Shown: positions 53,052 through 63,168 of the stretch, in pieces
How the letters are laid out: the number at the start of each line of letters is the position of its first letter
How positions within the stretch are numbered: the first letter of the stretch is position 1
DNA from: Pectinatus haikarae
GTDB lineage: Bacteria; Bacillota; Negativicutes; Selenomonadales; Selenomonadaceae
DNA: 64,000 nt
Direction of reading: 5' to 3'
Assembly (NCBI RefSeq): GCF_015732185.1
Contig: NZ_WIQM01000004.1
Coordinates: forward strand, 62,001 to 126,000
Program-made: the position numbers and the translations under genes
Notes under the pieces: model-generated
What the model was told of the DNA's origin: nothing
Database searches by the model: none
The model's input: the letters and a program-made list of their open reading frames with translations, nothing else

Positions 53052-53816
53052 ATGTTTATGCTGGAAGCTGTTGGAACTGCTGTTCTGAAAGTTTTAGGGA
53101 CATGGGGCGGCTTTATCATGCTTTTCTTTCAAACGCTGAGCCAGTGCCGGCGGATGCCAAGGATACATCATATTCTTCAGCAGATGGCGCATCTTGGAGT
53201 TGATACACTGCCGATAGTGGCATTAACGATGCTTTTTACGGGAATGGTACTGACTTTACAGATCGTTATTGAGTTTATAAGGTTCGGTGCGCAGTCTACT
53301 ATAGGCGGTGTAGTGACTATCGCCGTTGGGCGTGAACTTGGACCGGTTCTGGTAGGCGTGGTAGCAGCAGGCCGTGTCGGTGCGGCTATTACGGCAGAAA
53401 TAAGTACTATGAAGGTGACTGAACAAATTGATGCTCTGAAGGTCATGGCTACTAATCCGATCAGGTATTTAGTGGCACCAAGACTGCTTGCCTGTATGTT
53501 GATGCTGCCTCTTCTTGTTGTCTTTGGCGATGTCGTTGGTTCCTTTGGCGGATGGCTGGTCGCAAATTATTATGATATTTCTTCTTTTATGTATAAGCAG
53601 TCGATAGGTACCTTTGTTATAGTGCATGATTTTACGGGCGGGCTTATAAAAGCGGTGGTGTTTGGTATTATTATTGCTGTTATTGGCTGTTATTATGGAT
53701 TGAATGCGGAAAATGGGGCTGAGGGAGTTGGCAAGGCAGCAACAAAATCAGTAGTGGATGCAATTATGGCAATCTTTTTTTTCAATTGTTTCTTATCTGC
53801 AATTTTATATCGATGA
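53052..53816 (+). CDS. mlaE: Phospholipid ABC transporter permease MlaE
   Basis: 254 residues, five to six membrane helices, with the MlaE signature VGRELGPVLVGVVAAGRVGAA then AEISTMKVTEQIDALKVMA. It is the inner-membrane permease of the retrograde or anterograde phospholipid transporter. First gene of an mlaE-mlaF-mlaD set; no mlaA, mlaB or mlaC is seen. AAGGTGG precedes the ATG. Confidence 0.95.
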   Translation: MFMLEAVGTAVLKVLGTWGGFIMLFFQTLSQCRRMPRIHHILQQMAHLGVDTLPIVALTMLFTGMVLTLQIVIEFIRFGAQSTIGGVVTIAVGRELGPVLVGVVAAGRVGAAITAEISTMKVTEQIDALKVMATNPIRYLVAPRLLACMLMLPLLVVFGDVVGSFGGWLVANYYDISSFMYKQSIGTFVIVHDFTGGLIKAVVFGIIIAVIGCYYGLNAENGAEGVGKAATKSVVDAIMAIFFFNCFLSAILYR

Positions 53817-53825
53817 GGTGACTGG

Positions 53826-54560
53826 ATGATAATAAATTTGACAGATGTGAACAAGTCTTATAGAGACCACAGTGTTTTAAGGAATATAAATTTATCTATA
53901 GATAAAGGAGAGACCCTTGCAATAATAGGAGCCAGCGGTTCTGGGAAAAGCACCTTGCTGAAACTGATGATCGGCTTGGAACAGCCGAGCAGCGGTCATG
54001 TCTGGATAAAGGATAAAGATATATCGAGCTTAAGAGAAGAAGAACTTGATAAAGTCAGGTTGAATATGGGAATGGTCTTTCAATATTCGGCACTTTTTGA
54101 TTCCATGACAGTTGCCGACAATGTAGCATTTGGCTTAAGAGAACATAGTTCACTGGCTGAAAAAGAAATAGAGAGTATAGTAGAAAAGAAATTACATACG
54201 GTCGGCTTGGATCAATTTGGACAGTATATGCCGAACCAACTATCCGGGGGTATGAAAAAACGTGTAAGTTTGGCCCGGGCGATAGCCTTTGAACCTGAAA
54301 TAATATTATATGATGAGCCCACATCCGGGCTTGATCCAGTTATGGCGGGGAAAATAGATAAGCTTATAAAATATACACAGGAAAAAATGGGAGTGACATC
54401 GGTAGTAGTCACACACGATATGAACAGTGCTTATTATATTGCTGATCGTATTGCGATGATTTACGAAGGGAAAATTATAGCTGTGGGGGATGCAAAGGCT
54501 ATAAAAACTTCTGCTGATGAACGAGTACAGGAATTTATAAATGGTGGACGAATAATATAA
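53826..54560 (+). CDS. mlaF: Phospholipid ABC transporter ATPase MlaF
   Basis: 244 residues. Walker A IIGASGSGKSTLLKL, Q-loop MVFQYSALFDSMTV, signature QLSGGMKKRVSLARA, Walker B ILYDEPTSGLDP, switch His VVVTHDM. It powers MlaE. It starts nine bases after mlaE. Confidence 0.97.
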   Translation: MIINLTDVNKSYRDHSVLRNINLSIDKGETLAIIGASGSGKSTLLKLMIGLEQPSSGHVWIKDKDISSLREEELDKVRLNMGMVFQYSALFDSMTVADNVAFGLREHSSLAEKEIESIVEKKLHTVGLDQFGQYMPNQLSGGMKKRVSLARAIAFEPEIILYDEPTSGLDPVMAGKIDKLIKYTQEKMGVTSVVVTHDMNSAYYIADRIAMIYEGKIIAVGDAKAIKTSADERVQEFINGGRII

Positions 54561-54625
54561 AATGGATTGAGCTTATTGTTAAATAGGATGGTTTCGTCTA
54601 TTAATCCTGTGGTGGAGGTGATTAT

Positions 54626-55903
54626 ATGACAACAGAGGCTAAAGTTGGTCTTTTTACGATCTTGGCGTTAGTGCTGGCAATAGCTATCATAATGCAGTTA
54701 GGCCACATCAGCTTTGGGGGAGAACCAAATTATAAGATAACAGCATCGTTTAAATATGTTAATGGATTGAAACCCGGCGCACTGGTCAGATATGCGGGGG
54801 TTGATGTGGGAAAGGTGCGGACTGTTAATACAAATGGGCTTGGTGCGGATGTTCTCATGGAAATAAAAGACAATATAAAGATACCAAAAAGTTCGGTAAT
54901 AACTATATCCAGTGATGGGCTTATGGGAGAAAAATTCGTCAATATATATGCTGATGGACAGGAAGATTATACTTATTTGTCTGATGGAGAGATGGTAAAG
55001 GGGACGGAAGAACACAGTATTGAATCTTTGGTTGCATCAGCGTCTCAAACATTGGAAAAAGTTGATAAAATGATTACCTCAATGAATAATATCATCGGCA
55101 ATCAGCAGGTGCAGGAATCGTTGATCGCATCAGCAGTCAATCTGAAAAATATCACAGAAAGCATGGATCAAGCCGCTGCGGTAATAGCCCGTATGGCGGG
55201 CAATAATGAGGGAAATATCAATGATATAATACAGAATATGGTATTGCTGACTTCAAGTATGCAACGCACATCCTATAGTGTAGAAAATATGGTTAATGAA
55301 ATGAATGGTGACGGTCAAATGACTGAAAACATGAGGACGGCAGTTGCCAATCTGGCCAGTACCAGCAACAGAATTGAGAAAATGGCAGCGAATTTAGAGC
55401 CTGTTATATCTGATCCGCAGACAGCGGAAGAGCTGCAAAGCATGATTCATAATGCCAGTGATGTTTCGAAAAGGGCCAATAAAATAATGACTAAGATCAG
55501 TTCTATCCAAACAAAAGTGGGCACGGATGTTTTGTACAGCGGGAAAAAATCCGATTTGATGGTTAATGCTGATCTTAGAATTTATGATAATCCTAATGAT
55601 TTTTTATTAATTGGAGGAGATGATATCGGGGGGGATAATCCAACCACGAATTTGCAGATAGGTTCCGGAAATAATTTTTTTTCAGGCCGCATGGGTCTCA
55701 TCGATAATAAACCCGGAGTGGGGATTGATACATACAGCGGGCCATGGAGATTTTCTGTTGATGCGTATGATTCTGATGACATTCGAATTAAACTGCGGGG
55801 ACAGTATAGAATAGCACCAGATGTTTATCTTCTTGGCCAGGTCAATGATGTCAACAGCAAGGCTGACCGAACGACCTATTTGGGCATACGCAGGGAATTT
55901 TAA
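54626..55903 (+). CDS. mlaD: MlaD: MCE protein with C-terminal beta-barrel-like extension
   Basis: A 425-residue protein. An N-terminal membrane anchor (AKVGLFTILALVLAIAIIM) is followed by one MCE domain at about 30-115 (GLKPGALVRYAGVDVGKV). Residues 130-300 form a long helix-rich segment. The last 120 residues are amphipathic beta strands (DLMVNADLRIYDNPN, PWRFSVDAYDSDDIRIKLRG) ending TTYLGIRREF, with the terminal Phe typical of outer-membrane proteins. MlaD of E. coli is about 180 residues. It could bridge inner and outer membranes alone. Confidence 0.92.
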   Translation: MTTEAKVGLFTILALVLAIAIIMQLGHISFGGEPNYKITASFKYVNGLKPGALVRYAGVDVGKVRTVNTNGLGADVLMEIKDNIKIPKSSVITISSDGLMGEKFVNIYADGQEDYTYLSDGEMVKGTEEHSIESLVASASQTLEKVDKMITSMNNIIGNQQVQESLIASAVNLKNITESMDQAAAVIARMAGNNEGNINDIIQNMVLLTSSMQRTSYSVENMVNEMNGDGQMTENMRTAVANLASTSNRIEKMAANLEPVISDPQTAEELQSMIHNASDVSKRANKIMTKISSIQTKVGTDVLYSGKKSDLMVNADLRIYDNPNDFLLIGGDDIGGDNPTTNLQIGSGNNFFSGRMGLIDNKPGVGIDTYSGPWRFSVDAYDSDDIRIKLRGQYRIAPDVYLLGQVNDVNSKADRTTYLGIRREF

Positions 55904-55947
55904 AAAGTGTTTTGATTATACACGTTCATATTTGGGAGGCAGCAGTT

Positions 55948-57351
55948 TTGATAAAGAATAAAAATAAGTGGACAAAAAAATTGACCGCATTGGTTTTAAG
56001 TGGAATTTTAACGGTATCATTAAGCTCTACGGTGTTTGCGCGCGCGATGTCTTTGCAGGAAAGTATCACGGAAGCGTTGAATAATAACCATAGCATAAAA
56101 CAAGAAGAGGCTGATCTTGATAAGGCGAAGGCCGTTTTGGGAGAAGCGCAGGGCAAACGCGGCGTTACATTGACGTGGGCAGGGTCGGCCTACAAAGTGG
56201 CCGGTCATTATTACAATGATCTGAACATTGATCATTCATATAGTAATTCTTTGGAAGCAAGTATTCCCATATATACTGGCGGACAACTTGAAAATAATGT
56301 AAAAAGTGCCAGACTGGGTGTGGATATAAGTGCACTTACCTTAAAAAATGAACAGCAAAGTATAGAACTTCAAACATTACAGGCGTACTATAGCATTTTA
56401 AATTATCAAAATATAAAAAAAGTCGATGAAGATACTGTCACACAGTATAATGAACATGTACAGATTGCCAATGCTAAATATAGTGCCGGAGTTGTTCCTA
56501 AAGTAGATTTACTTGAAGCTGAAGTGAACCTCGCAAATGCGCAGCAGGATCTTGTTACGGCAGATAATAATTTGCAGATAGCTGTGACAAGCTTTAATAA
56601 GATCATAGGGCAGAATCTTATGACTGCCGTTGAACCGAGTGATAATTACTTGATGGATACAGGTTTTTCTAAGACGATGCAGGAATGCACAGATATAGCG
56701 ATTGAAAACAGACCCGATGGCATAGCCTCGCAAAAGACGGTTGAGCAGGCTGAAACAGCGATAGCCGCGGCAAGAGCTGGTTATATACCGCAGGTTTCGG
56801 CAGTGGCGGAAAAAAGCATAGATGGCAATAACATGCTGAATAATGATCAAAGTGATAAATCCTGGTATGGTGTTCAAGCAAGCTGGAATATATTTGACAG
56901 CAATGTTACCCATTCTCAGGTAAAGCAGGCTGAAGCGGCACTTGTGCGCGCTCAGCAGGAACAAGCTGATACAAATGACCAAATACGTCTTGATGTACGT
57001 CAGGCTTACTTGTCTATGGATGCAGCTCGTCAAAATATTATAACAACTAAAACGGCTGTTGATCAGGCAGCAGAAAATAACAGGATAGCTGATGTACGTT
57101 ATCAGGCAGGAGTTGGCACTAACAGTGACAGGCTTGATGCTATTACCTATTATACGAATGCACGCATGAATTATAATCAGGCCTTATACAACTATACTAC
57201 CAGTAAGGCAGCTTTGTACAAAGCTATGGGAATATCAGCACAATTAGTGGCTAAGGATATTACTGTGCCAGGTACTGATGATATCGATGCAGAGAAAAAT
57301 GATTCCTCAGGACTTAATGTACTTGACCGCGGTACGGAATCAAATAACTAA
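55948..57351 (+). CDS. tolC: TolC-like outer-membrane efflux protein
   Basis: A 467-residue protein. The TTG at 55948, eight bases after GGGAGG, begins a signal peptide ending TVFARA; the frame from 55912 has no site. The outer membrane efflux protein repeats follow: SLQESITEALNNNHSIKQ, LLEAEVNLANAQQDL, then AGVGTNSDRLDAITYYTNA. It forms a trimeric channel for efflux or secretion. Placement between mlaD and tamB marks the Negativicutes outer-membrane gene cluster. Confidence 0.93.
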   Translation: MIKNKNKWTKKLTALVLSGILTVSLSSTVFARAMSLQESITEALNNNHSIKQEEADLDKAKAVLGEAQGKRGVTLTWAGSAYKVAGHYYNDLNIDHSYSNSLEASIPIYTGGQLENNVKSARLGVDISALTLKNEQQSIELQTLQAYYSILNYQNIKKVDEDTVTQYNEHVQIANAKYSAGVVPKVDLLEAEVNLANAQQDLVTADNNLQIAVTSFNKIIGQNLMTAVEPSDNYLMDTGFSKTMQECTDIAIENRPDGIASQKTVEQAETAIAAARAGYIPQVSAVAEKSIDGNNMLNNDQSDKSWYGVQASWNIFDSNVTHSQVKQAEAALVRAQQEQADTNDQIRLDVRQAYLSMDAARQNIITTKTAVDQAAENNRIADVRYQAGVGTNSDRLDAITYYTNARMNYNQALYNYTTSKAALYKAMGISAQLVAKDITVPGTDDIDAEKNDSSGLNVLDRGTESNN

Positions 57352-57387
57352 AATATATTTTATGGGTGCTTGGCAGGAGGATAATGA

Positions 57388-60300
57388 ATGAAGATGCCGC
57401 AAAAAAAGGTTGCGATAATTGTATTTGCATTTATCGGTATATTGATTGCGGCTTCTTTTTTTTATGTAAGCCGCTCAAATGCTTTTATGGAATCCGCTGC
57501 ACGGGCGATCAGTGATATTTTGACGCAGACTGTACATACAAAGGTTGAAATAGGTTCTTTGCGGGTAATTTCTTTATCAAGCATAAGAGCAGATAAAATA
57601 ATTATTTATGATAAAAATGGCGATAGGATCATTTCGTCAGATGAGGCTGTTGTTTTTTTCAATCCGGTATCAATCATTTTTGGCGATATGGCAGGCAGCA
57701 TCACCTCTGTAAATATAAACAGACCTATAGCCGATATAATAAAAAGAGAAGACGGTACGTGGAATTATAACGACATCACTACAGATAGTCAGACAGAGAG
57801 TACCTTTAAAGGAAATATAAAAGCAGAAAATGGGGAGATGAATATTGGACTTGAGGGTAAAAAATTTGATTTTGCAAATGTAAACGCAGATATTGATATG
57901 TCAGATTTTCCTCAGACATTTATAAAAGCGGATTTTACAAATGCGGGTACTAAAATTGTTCTTTCGGGAAGTATGGAAAATGATAAAAAACATTTTAGTG
58001 TAAAATCAGATAAAATTGACGTTTCCTCGTATCTGTATCTTATACCGGAAAATATGCTGCCGCAGAATGTCACCATAAACGGCGGCATTATAAAAAATGC
58101 GGATATTGTTGCCGATCTGGATGGCGAAGAATTGACAGCCCTCAGGGGGAAAGCGGATATTGAGGATGCATCGTGCAGAGTGATGGGGATGGATGTCGAT
58201 GGCATTAAAAGCCAGATTATTTTCAATAAAGATTATCTGACTGTTTTTGCAAAGGCAGCAGTAGAAGGAGAGACAGTGAATCTCCATGGAAAAGTAGATT
58301 TTGCAGATGATCCCAAATTAGCTTTGACAGTACAGTCAGATGCAATAAATCCTAAACACATATTAAAAGATATTCCTTTTGACGGAGATACGGCATTTTC
58401 TGCTGAGGTAGAGGGAACAGTCAGTTCACCAATAATTTATGCGGATTTATCTGTAAAGGAGGCAAGCCTTTATGGATATACACTCAGCAATGCACGAGTA
58501 AAAGGAAGTTTTGCGGATAATGTTTTATATATAAAGGACAGCTCCTTTGATTTCGCGGGTGGGAAAGTCATGGCCAATGGAATATATCATATAAATGATG
58601 AATCATATAAGGTATATGCTGTTGTGGAAAATATACAATGTGACGCATTAAAAGAATATCTGCCGAAACTTTCGGGAACAATTTCGGCTAATGCCGTTTT
58701 TACAGGGAAAACAACAGATTTTGACAGTATAGAAGGATATGCGTCGGCTTCTTTAAAAAATGCAGCATATAATGGAATCGCCATAGATAAAGCAGATGTT
58801 TCTCTGATGAAAAAAGGGCAGCATATTGACATAGGAGCGCTGACCGTATCACTTGACGGCAGGGGAAATGCCTCAGCGGCCGGGACTATTGACGGGCGGC
58901 AGCTGAATTTGGAATTTTATGGTTCAAATATAGATCTGGCGTTACTTCAGAATTTTACAACTATGCCAGCAACCGGATCTGCGGCATTTTACGGACATTT
59001 GAGCGGGAATATGGATAACCCGTATTTAGAACTGGAATTGGGAGCTGCAGACGGACAGATATTGAATCAACCTTATCATAATCTGCGGGTTTCTGCCGTT
59101 GGCAGTATGGATGGAGTACAGATAAAGAAATTTACGGTCAGAAATAAAGACAATGAGATTGTACACAGTGCGCAAGGCGTTGTGGGTTTCAAGGGAAGCC
59201 GAGGCATCGATTTGTTAATAAATACTAAGAATGCGCGAATAGAAAATTTTGCAGCTATACTTTTTCCCGGGCAGCCTATAACAGGAAATATTGATAATAC
59301 ACTGCATCTGACAGGATCACTGGATAATATTGCGGCATCAGGACATATACTTTTTCACGAGGGCAGTTATCATGGACTCCTTTTGACTGCAGCGGAGGGT
59401 GATTATACTTATTCAAACGGGAATGCGACTCTCCGGAATTTCAGTGTAAAATCACCGTTTGCCAATGTGAAAATCAGTGGTCAGATATATAACAGCAATA
59501 CACTGGACTTTGATGTGCTGATAGATGATATAGAGCTTGCCAAAATGCCGTCTTATCTGCCATATCCCATTGAGGGGCGGGCAAATTTTACAGGACATAT
59601 CGGGGGAACTTTTGATAATATAAATTTTTCCGGTAATTTGCAGGCAGAAAAATTAATTTTTAACGGAGAATCTGTGACTTCAGTAAATGGACAATGCAAT
59701 TATCAAAATGGAGTATTGGCAGTCAACAACCTGCAGTGGCTGCAAGGGGATGGCAGCGTGTCACTGCACGGGCAGGCCGATATCTTTAATGGAGCTTTGA
59801 TGGGAAAATTAGAGGTAAATGGCGTAAAGGCTGAAACATTAGCAGCAATGGCTAATTTGAAAAATGATTATTTGCGGGGAACATTTAATGGCAGTGTCGA
59901 TCTAAGCGGCAATTTGGATAATCCTGATATGCATTTATCGGGAGGAATAGAAAATGGTTATTTGAAAGAGTATCCGCTGCAAAAGATCACTATTGATGCA
60001 TCTTATAATAATAATATGATAACGGTTAATAAATTTTATGGAGAACAAAATGGCGGAAAGGCAGCGGCAAAGGGGACCTGGGTAATAAACGGTCCTATAG
60101 ATATGACTTTTTCCACGGAGGGCTTGGACGCAAAACTGTTGACAGGTCTTGTAAATTATAATGCGGATGTCACTGGTACAATGAATGCATATGCCCAATT
60201 GAGCGGAACTGCTGATGATCCGGAGGCCAATGTGTCTTTTGAAATAATCAATGGCGGGGTGGGAACGGCAACCTTTGATAAGATGACGGGCCTGATAAAT

Positions 60301-61698
60301 ATGGATAAGGGTGTTATCAATGTCAGACAAATATTGCTGAACAAGGGTGAATATAGGGCTTCAGCGAGCGGAAAGATTCCTCTCGCAGCATTAAAGGCAA
60401 AACCGTGGGAGATGCTGACAAACTATGAACAGGTAGATTTGAATATATCTTTGGATAATGCTGATCTGAACATTATTCCTTTGCTGACAAAGCATGTGGA
60501 TTGGGCAACAGGACCATTGAAAGGAAATCTGAAAATAAATGGAACGTTGGCTCATCCATTGTTTTCAGGAGCTTTAAAAATGGATAATGGGGCAATGAAA
60601 ATAAAAGAGCTGGGGCTGCCGATACAGAATATGCAAATGGATATAATTTTTGACCGTGAGAAGATGAAAATAAATAATTTCAGCGGGCAAATGGGCAGCG
60701 GAACGTATTCTCTCACAGGAGATACATTAATAACAGGCGGCGGACTGAGACAGTACAATTTTTCTTTAAATGCCGATAAGCTTTCTATTGACAGCAGCTT
60801 TTACCGCGGGCCGTTCAGTGCTCAAATTTCTTTGAGCGAAGGGCAGTTTTTTGATAGAGTTATGCCCAAACTGACAGGCAATATTGATATAGAAAAAGCT
60901 ACAGTATCTTTTCCGGGAATCCCTGACAGTAATTCTTCCTTTTTACCGGAAATGCTGATTGATATGGGCATAAATATAGGCAATGATGTTCGTTTTTACA
61001 AGTCGATGCTTTATGATATGGACATAAGTGGAAAAGCGCATTTTGCAGGGACAACAAGCCATCCGATGCCGTCAGGAGAAATCAATGTACTGCGGGGCAG
61101 TGTTGAATATCTAAGGACAGTTTTTAAAATAAGAGAAGGAAGCGCTTATTTTAACCAAGTCGGCTCATTTTTGCCTAGCATAACGTTTAAGGCTGATGCA
61201 AATTTGTCTCAGACAAAGGTAAATTTAGCCATAGACGGGCCGGTAGACAATATGCAGTTCCTGCTTACTTCGGAGCCCCAGATGAGTCAGGAAGAAATAA
61301 TAAAACTTTTGACCTTCCGCAATGCATATAGGCAGGGAGAAAATGTCAACTCTTCTGATTTGACACAGCTGGCTACAATTGGACTGCAAATGAGTTTTTT
61401 CAATGAGATAGAAAATTTTGTGAGAGATACCCTGCAGCTTGATGAATTTAATATCGTAAGTGATACGGTTTACAATGAAAATGAGCATAGCGGGCAAAAC
61501 AATTATGATGAAGTATACAATATTGAAGTCGGTAAATATATTTCCAGTAAAACTATGCTTAAATATACAAACAGTATAAATTATGATGATCATAAATTCG
61601 GGATACAATATGACATCAATAAAAGCATGAGTATCCTCAATGAGTGGGATAGCAGAGATGGTTACAGGATGACGCTGGAAGCAAATATAAAGTTTTGA
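57388..61698 (+). CDS. tamB: TamB/AsmA-like translocation or lipid-bridge protein
   Basis: A 1436-residue protein with an N-terminal anchor (VAIIVFAFIGILIAASFFYV). It is built of repeated beta-strand units with G.l.l.G....p.~~g~~~ patterns (GNIDNTLHLTGSLDNIAASG, GTFNGSVDLSGNLDNPDMHL). The C-terminal DUF490 domain includes KINGTLAHPLFSGALKMDNG-like repeats, AHFAGTTSHPMPSGEINVL, MSQEEIIKLLTFR, and ends EANIKF. Long beta-taco proteins such as this carry lipids between membranes. It is the longest gene in the window. Confidence 0.93.
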   Translation: MKMPQKKVAIIVFAFIGILIAASFFYVSRSNAFMESAARAISDILTQTVHTKVEIGSLRVISLSSIRADKIIIYDKNGDRIISSDEAVVFFNPVSIIFGDMAGSITSVNINRPIADIIKREDGTWNYNDITTDSQTESTFKGNIKAENGEMNIGLEGKKFDFANVNADIDMSDFPQTFIKADFTNAGTKIVLSGSMENDKKHFSVKSDKIDVSSYLYLIPENMLPQNVTINGGIIKNADIVADLDGEELTALRGKADIEDASCRVMGMDVDGIKSQIIFNKDYLTVFAKAAVEGETVNLHGKVDFADDPKLALTVQSDAINPKHILKDIPFDGDTAFSAEVEGTVSSPIIYADLSVKEASLYGYTLSNARVKGSFADNVLYIKDSSFDFAGGKVMANGIYHINDESYKVYAVVENIQCDALKEYLPKLSGTISANAVFTGKTTDFDSIEGYASASLKNAAYNGIAIDKADVSLMKKGQHIDIGALTVSLDGRGNASAAGTIDGRQLNLEFYGSNIDLALLQNFTTMPATGSAAFYGHLSGNMDNPYLELELGAADGQILNQPYHNLRVSAVGSMDGVQIKKFTVRNKDNEIVHSAQGVVGFKGSRGIDLLINTKNARIENFAAILFPGQPITGNIDNTLHLTGSLDNIAASGHILFHEGSYHGLLLTAAEGDYTYSNGNATLRNFSVKSPFANVKISGQIYNSNTLDFDVLIDDIELAKMPSYLPYPIEGRANFTGHIGGTFDNINFSGNLQAEKLIFNGESVTSVNGQCNYQNGVLAVNNLQWLQGDGSVSLHGQADIFNGALMGKLEVNGVKAETLAAMANLKNDYLRGTFNGSVDLSGNLDNPDMHLSGGIENGYLKEYPLQKITIDASYNNNMITVNKFYGEQNGGKAAAKGTWVINGPIDMTFSTEGLDAKLLTGLVNYNADVTGTMNAYAQLSGTADDPEANVSFEIINGGVGTATFDKMTGLINMDKGVINVRQILLNKGEYRASASGKIPLAALKAKPWEMLTNYEQVDLNISLDNADLNIIPLLTKHVDWATGPLKGNLKINGTLAHPLFSGALKMDNGAMKIKELGLPIQNMQMDIIFDREKMKINNFSGQMGSGTYSLTGDTLITGGGLRQYNFSLNADKLSIDSSFYRGPFSAQISLSEGQFFDRVMPKLTGNIDIEKATVSFPGIPDSNSSFLPEMLIDMGINIGNDVRFYKSMLYDMDISGKAHFAGTTSHPMPSGEINVLRGSVEYLRTVFKIREGSAYFNQVGSFLPSITFKADANLSQTKVNLAIDGPVDNMQFLLTSEPQMSQEEIIKLLTFRNAYRQGENVNSSDLTQLATIGLQMSFFNEIENFVRDTLQLDEFNIVSDTVYNENEHSGQNNYDEVYNIEVGKYISSKTMLKYTNSINYDDHKFGIQYDINKSMSILNEWDSRDGYRMTLEANIKF

Positions 61699-61766
61699 GT
61701 AATTACTTAGAGGAGAGTCTTAGGTTTTAAAGCTAAAAATTACATCATGGCAGGAGGTGGTTGATT

Positions 61767-62393
61767 ATGGATATAAATGATTATATGGCTGAAATAAAAA
61801 AAGTAAAATTGCTTACGCAGGAAGAGGAGAAAATTTTATGGAACGCATATAAGCAGGAAAATGACGAGCAGTCCCGATGCAAAATCATAGAAGCCTATCA
61901 GCCCCTCGTATTTAAATGTGTACGACCCTTTTGGAAAATGGAGTCGGCAATGGATTTGATTCAGGAAGGTACAGTGGGACTTATCGAAGCTGTAGAACGA
62001 TATGATCCGGAGAAAAAGGTTGCATTTTCATTATATGCTGTTCATCGGATAAAGGGGCGTGTACTGAATTATATGGGCAGAGAATACGCCGGAGATAATA
62101 AATGCTGCAGCCTGCATGATTTTTGGGATGATATGGTAGCGATAGCAGATATTACAGCAGATGTACAAGATCAAGCCGAAAAAAATTTTTTGACAGGACG
62201 TATACAGGAAGTAATGCTTCGTCTGCCGCCTAAAGAAAGGACGGTTCTTGATGGCGTTTATTTGAAAGATAAGGCACCACAAGAATTGGCTGATACAATG
62301 CAGGTAAGTTTATCTCATGTTTATCGCCTGCAGAAAACAGCAGTGCGCCGTTTGCGCGGAATGATGGCCAAATTTATGCAGCATTGGAATTGA
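61767..62393 (+). CDS. Sigma-70 family factor in the outer-membrane cluster
   Basis: A 208-residue factor. Region 2 spans about 40-110 (VFKCVRPFWKMESAMDLIQEG, VGLIEAVERYDPEKKVAFSLY, VHRIKGRVLNYM); region 4 is near the C-terminus (LRLPPKERTVLDGVYLKDK, QELADTMQVSLSHVYRLQ). Regions 1 and 3 are short or absent. The ATG at 61767 follows GGAGGTGG. Between tamB and bamA, it may control envelope genes, but no target promoter can be seen here. Confidence 0.88.
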   Translation: MDINDYMAEIKKVKLLTQEEEKILWNAYKQENDEQSRCKIIEAYQPLVFKCVRPFWKMESAMDLIQEGTVGLIEAVERYDPEKKVAFSLYAVHRIKGRVLNYMGREYAGDNKCCSLHDFWDDMVAIADITADVQDQAEKNFLTGRIQEVMLRLPPKERTVLDGVYLKDKAPQELADTMQVSLSHVYRLQKTAVRRLRGMMAKFMQHWN

Positions 62394-62572
62394 ATAAATA
62401 TCATATAAAATTAAATAGGTGAGCAATATGTAAGCAATACGTCGTTTGTTGTTATAAAAGCTGTTTAAAAAAGGAATAAGCCTGAATAGAAGCGAATTTA
62501 ATCTAAAATGACATGCGGAAAAATTTTCTGGAAATGGATTTTAATAATAGCATGGATAGGAGGGACAGCTTT

Positions 62573-63136
62573 ATGGCAAAAGTTGACAATGTGATGAAGG
62601 ACCATGTCACTGCAGCCAGAAAATGGTTGGGAAAAGCGGAAAATTCCTTGGAAAATAAGAATAATATACGCGGCGATTTGCATATTATGCTGGCAGAAGC
62701 GGAAATAAAACGCGCCAGAGAAAAAATGACGGAGTTTGCTAAACCGTTTTGGCGAAAATATATAATACCTTTATCTGCAGGTGTTTTACTTTTGGCTGCA
62801 GGCAGTTATCAGCTGACTGTAGTACAAGATAGAGCTGCTGCGGTAAAACCTGTGCCGCCTATTGTCGTTGCAGCAGAAAAACAGGAGGAGAACACTGTAA
62901 CTGCAGTACAGACACCTCCGCCAGAATCTATAAAAGAAATAGCAGGTAATGAGCCCGCTGCTATTAGCCCTATTGTGCAGCAGCCTGCCGCAGAAAAAGA
63001 AATAAAAGAATCTGCCGTAAAAAAAGATCATGAAGAAATAGTTCCTAAAAAAGAGGATACAGAGAAGGCAATACAGGCACCTTCTAAAAAAATGCAGCAA
63101 TTGATGCACACAGCAAAGAGTACTTTGCAGGAATAA
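62573..63136 (+). CDS. Single-pass membrane protein with Pro/Glu-rich periplasmic tail
   Basis: A 187-residue protein. The ATG at 62573 follows GGAGGGA; the frame from 62513 has no site. Residues 1-60 are a charged helix (MKDHVTAARKWLGKAENSLEN), a membrane helix (YIIPLSAGVLLLAAGSYQLTVV) is near 65-87, and the rest is low complexity rich in Pro, Ala, Glu and Lys. With the sigma gene just upstream, an anti-sigma role is worth considering, though no anti-sigma domain is recognised. Confidence 0.7.
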   Translation: MAKVDNVMKDHVTAARKWLGKAENSLENKNNIRGDLHIMLAEAEIKRAREKMTEFAKPFWRKYIIPLSAGVLLLAAGSYQLTVVQDRAAAVKPVPPIVVAAEKQEENTVTAVQTPPPESIKEIAGNEPAAISPIVQQPAAEKEIKESAVKKDHEEIVPKKEDTEKAIQAPSKKMQQLMHTAKSTLQE

Positions 63137-63168
63137 TAAAAATTTAAAAAATTCAGGAGGTAATTTAT

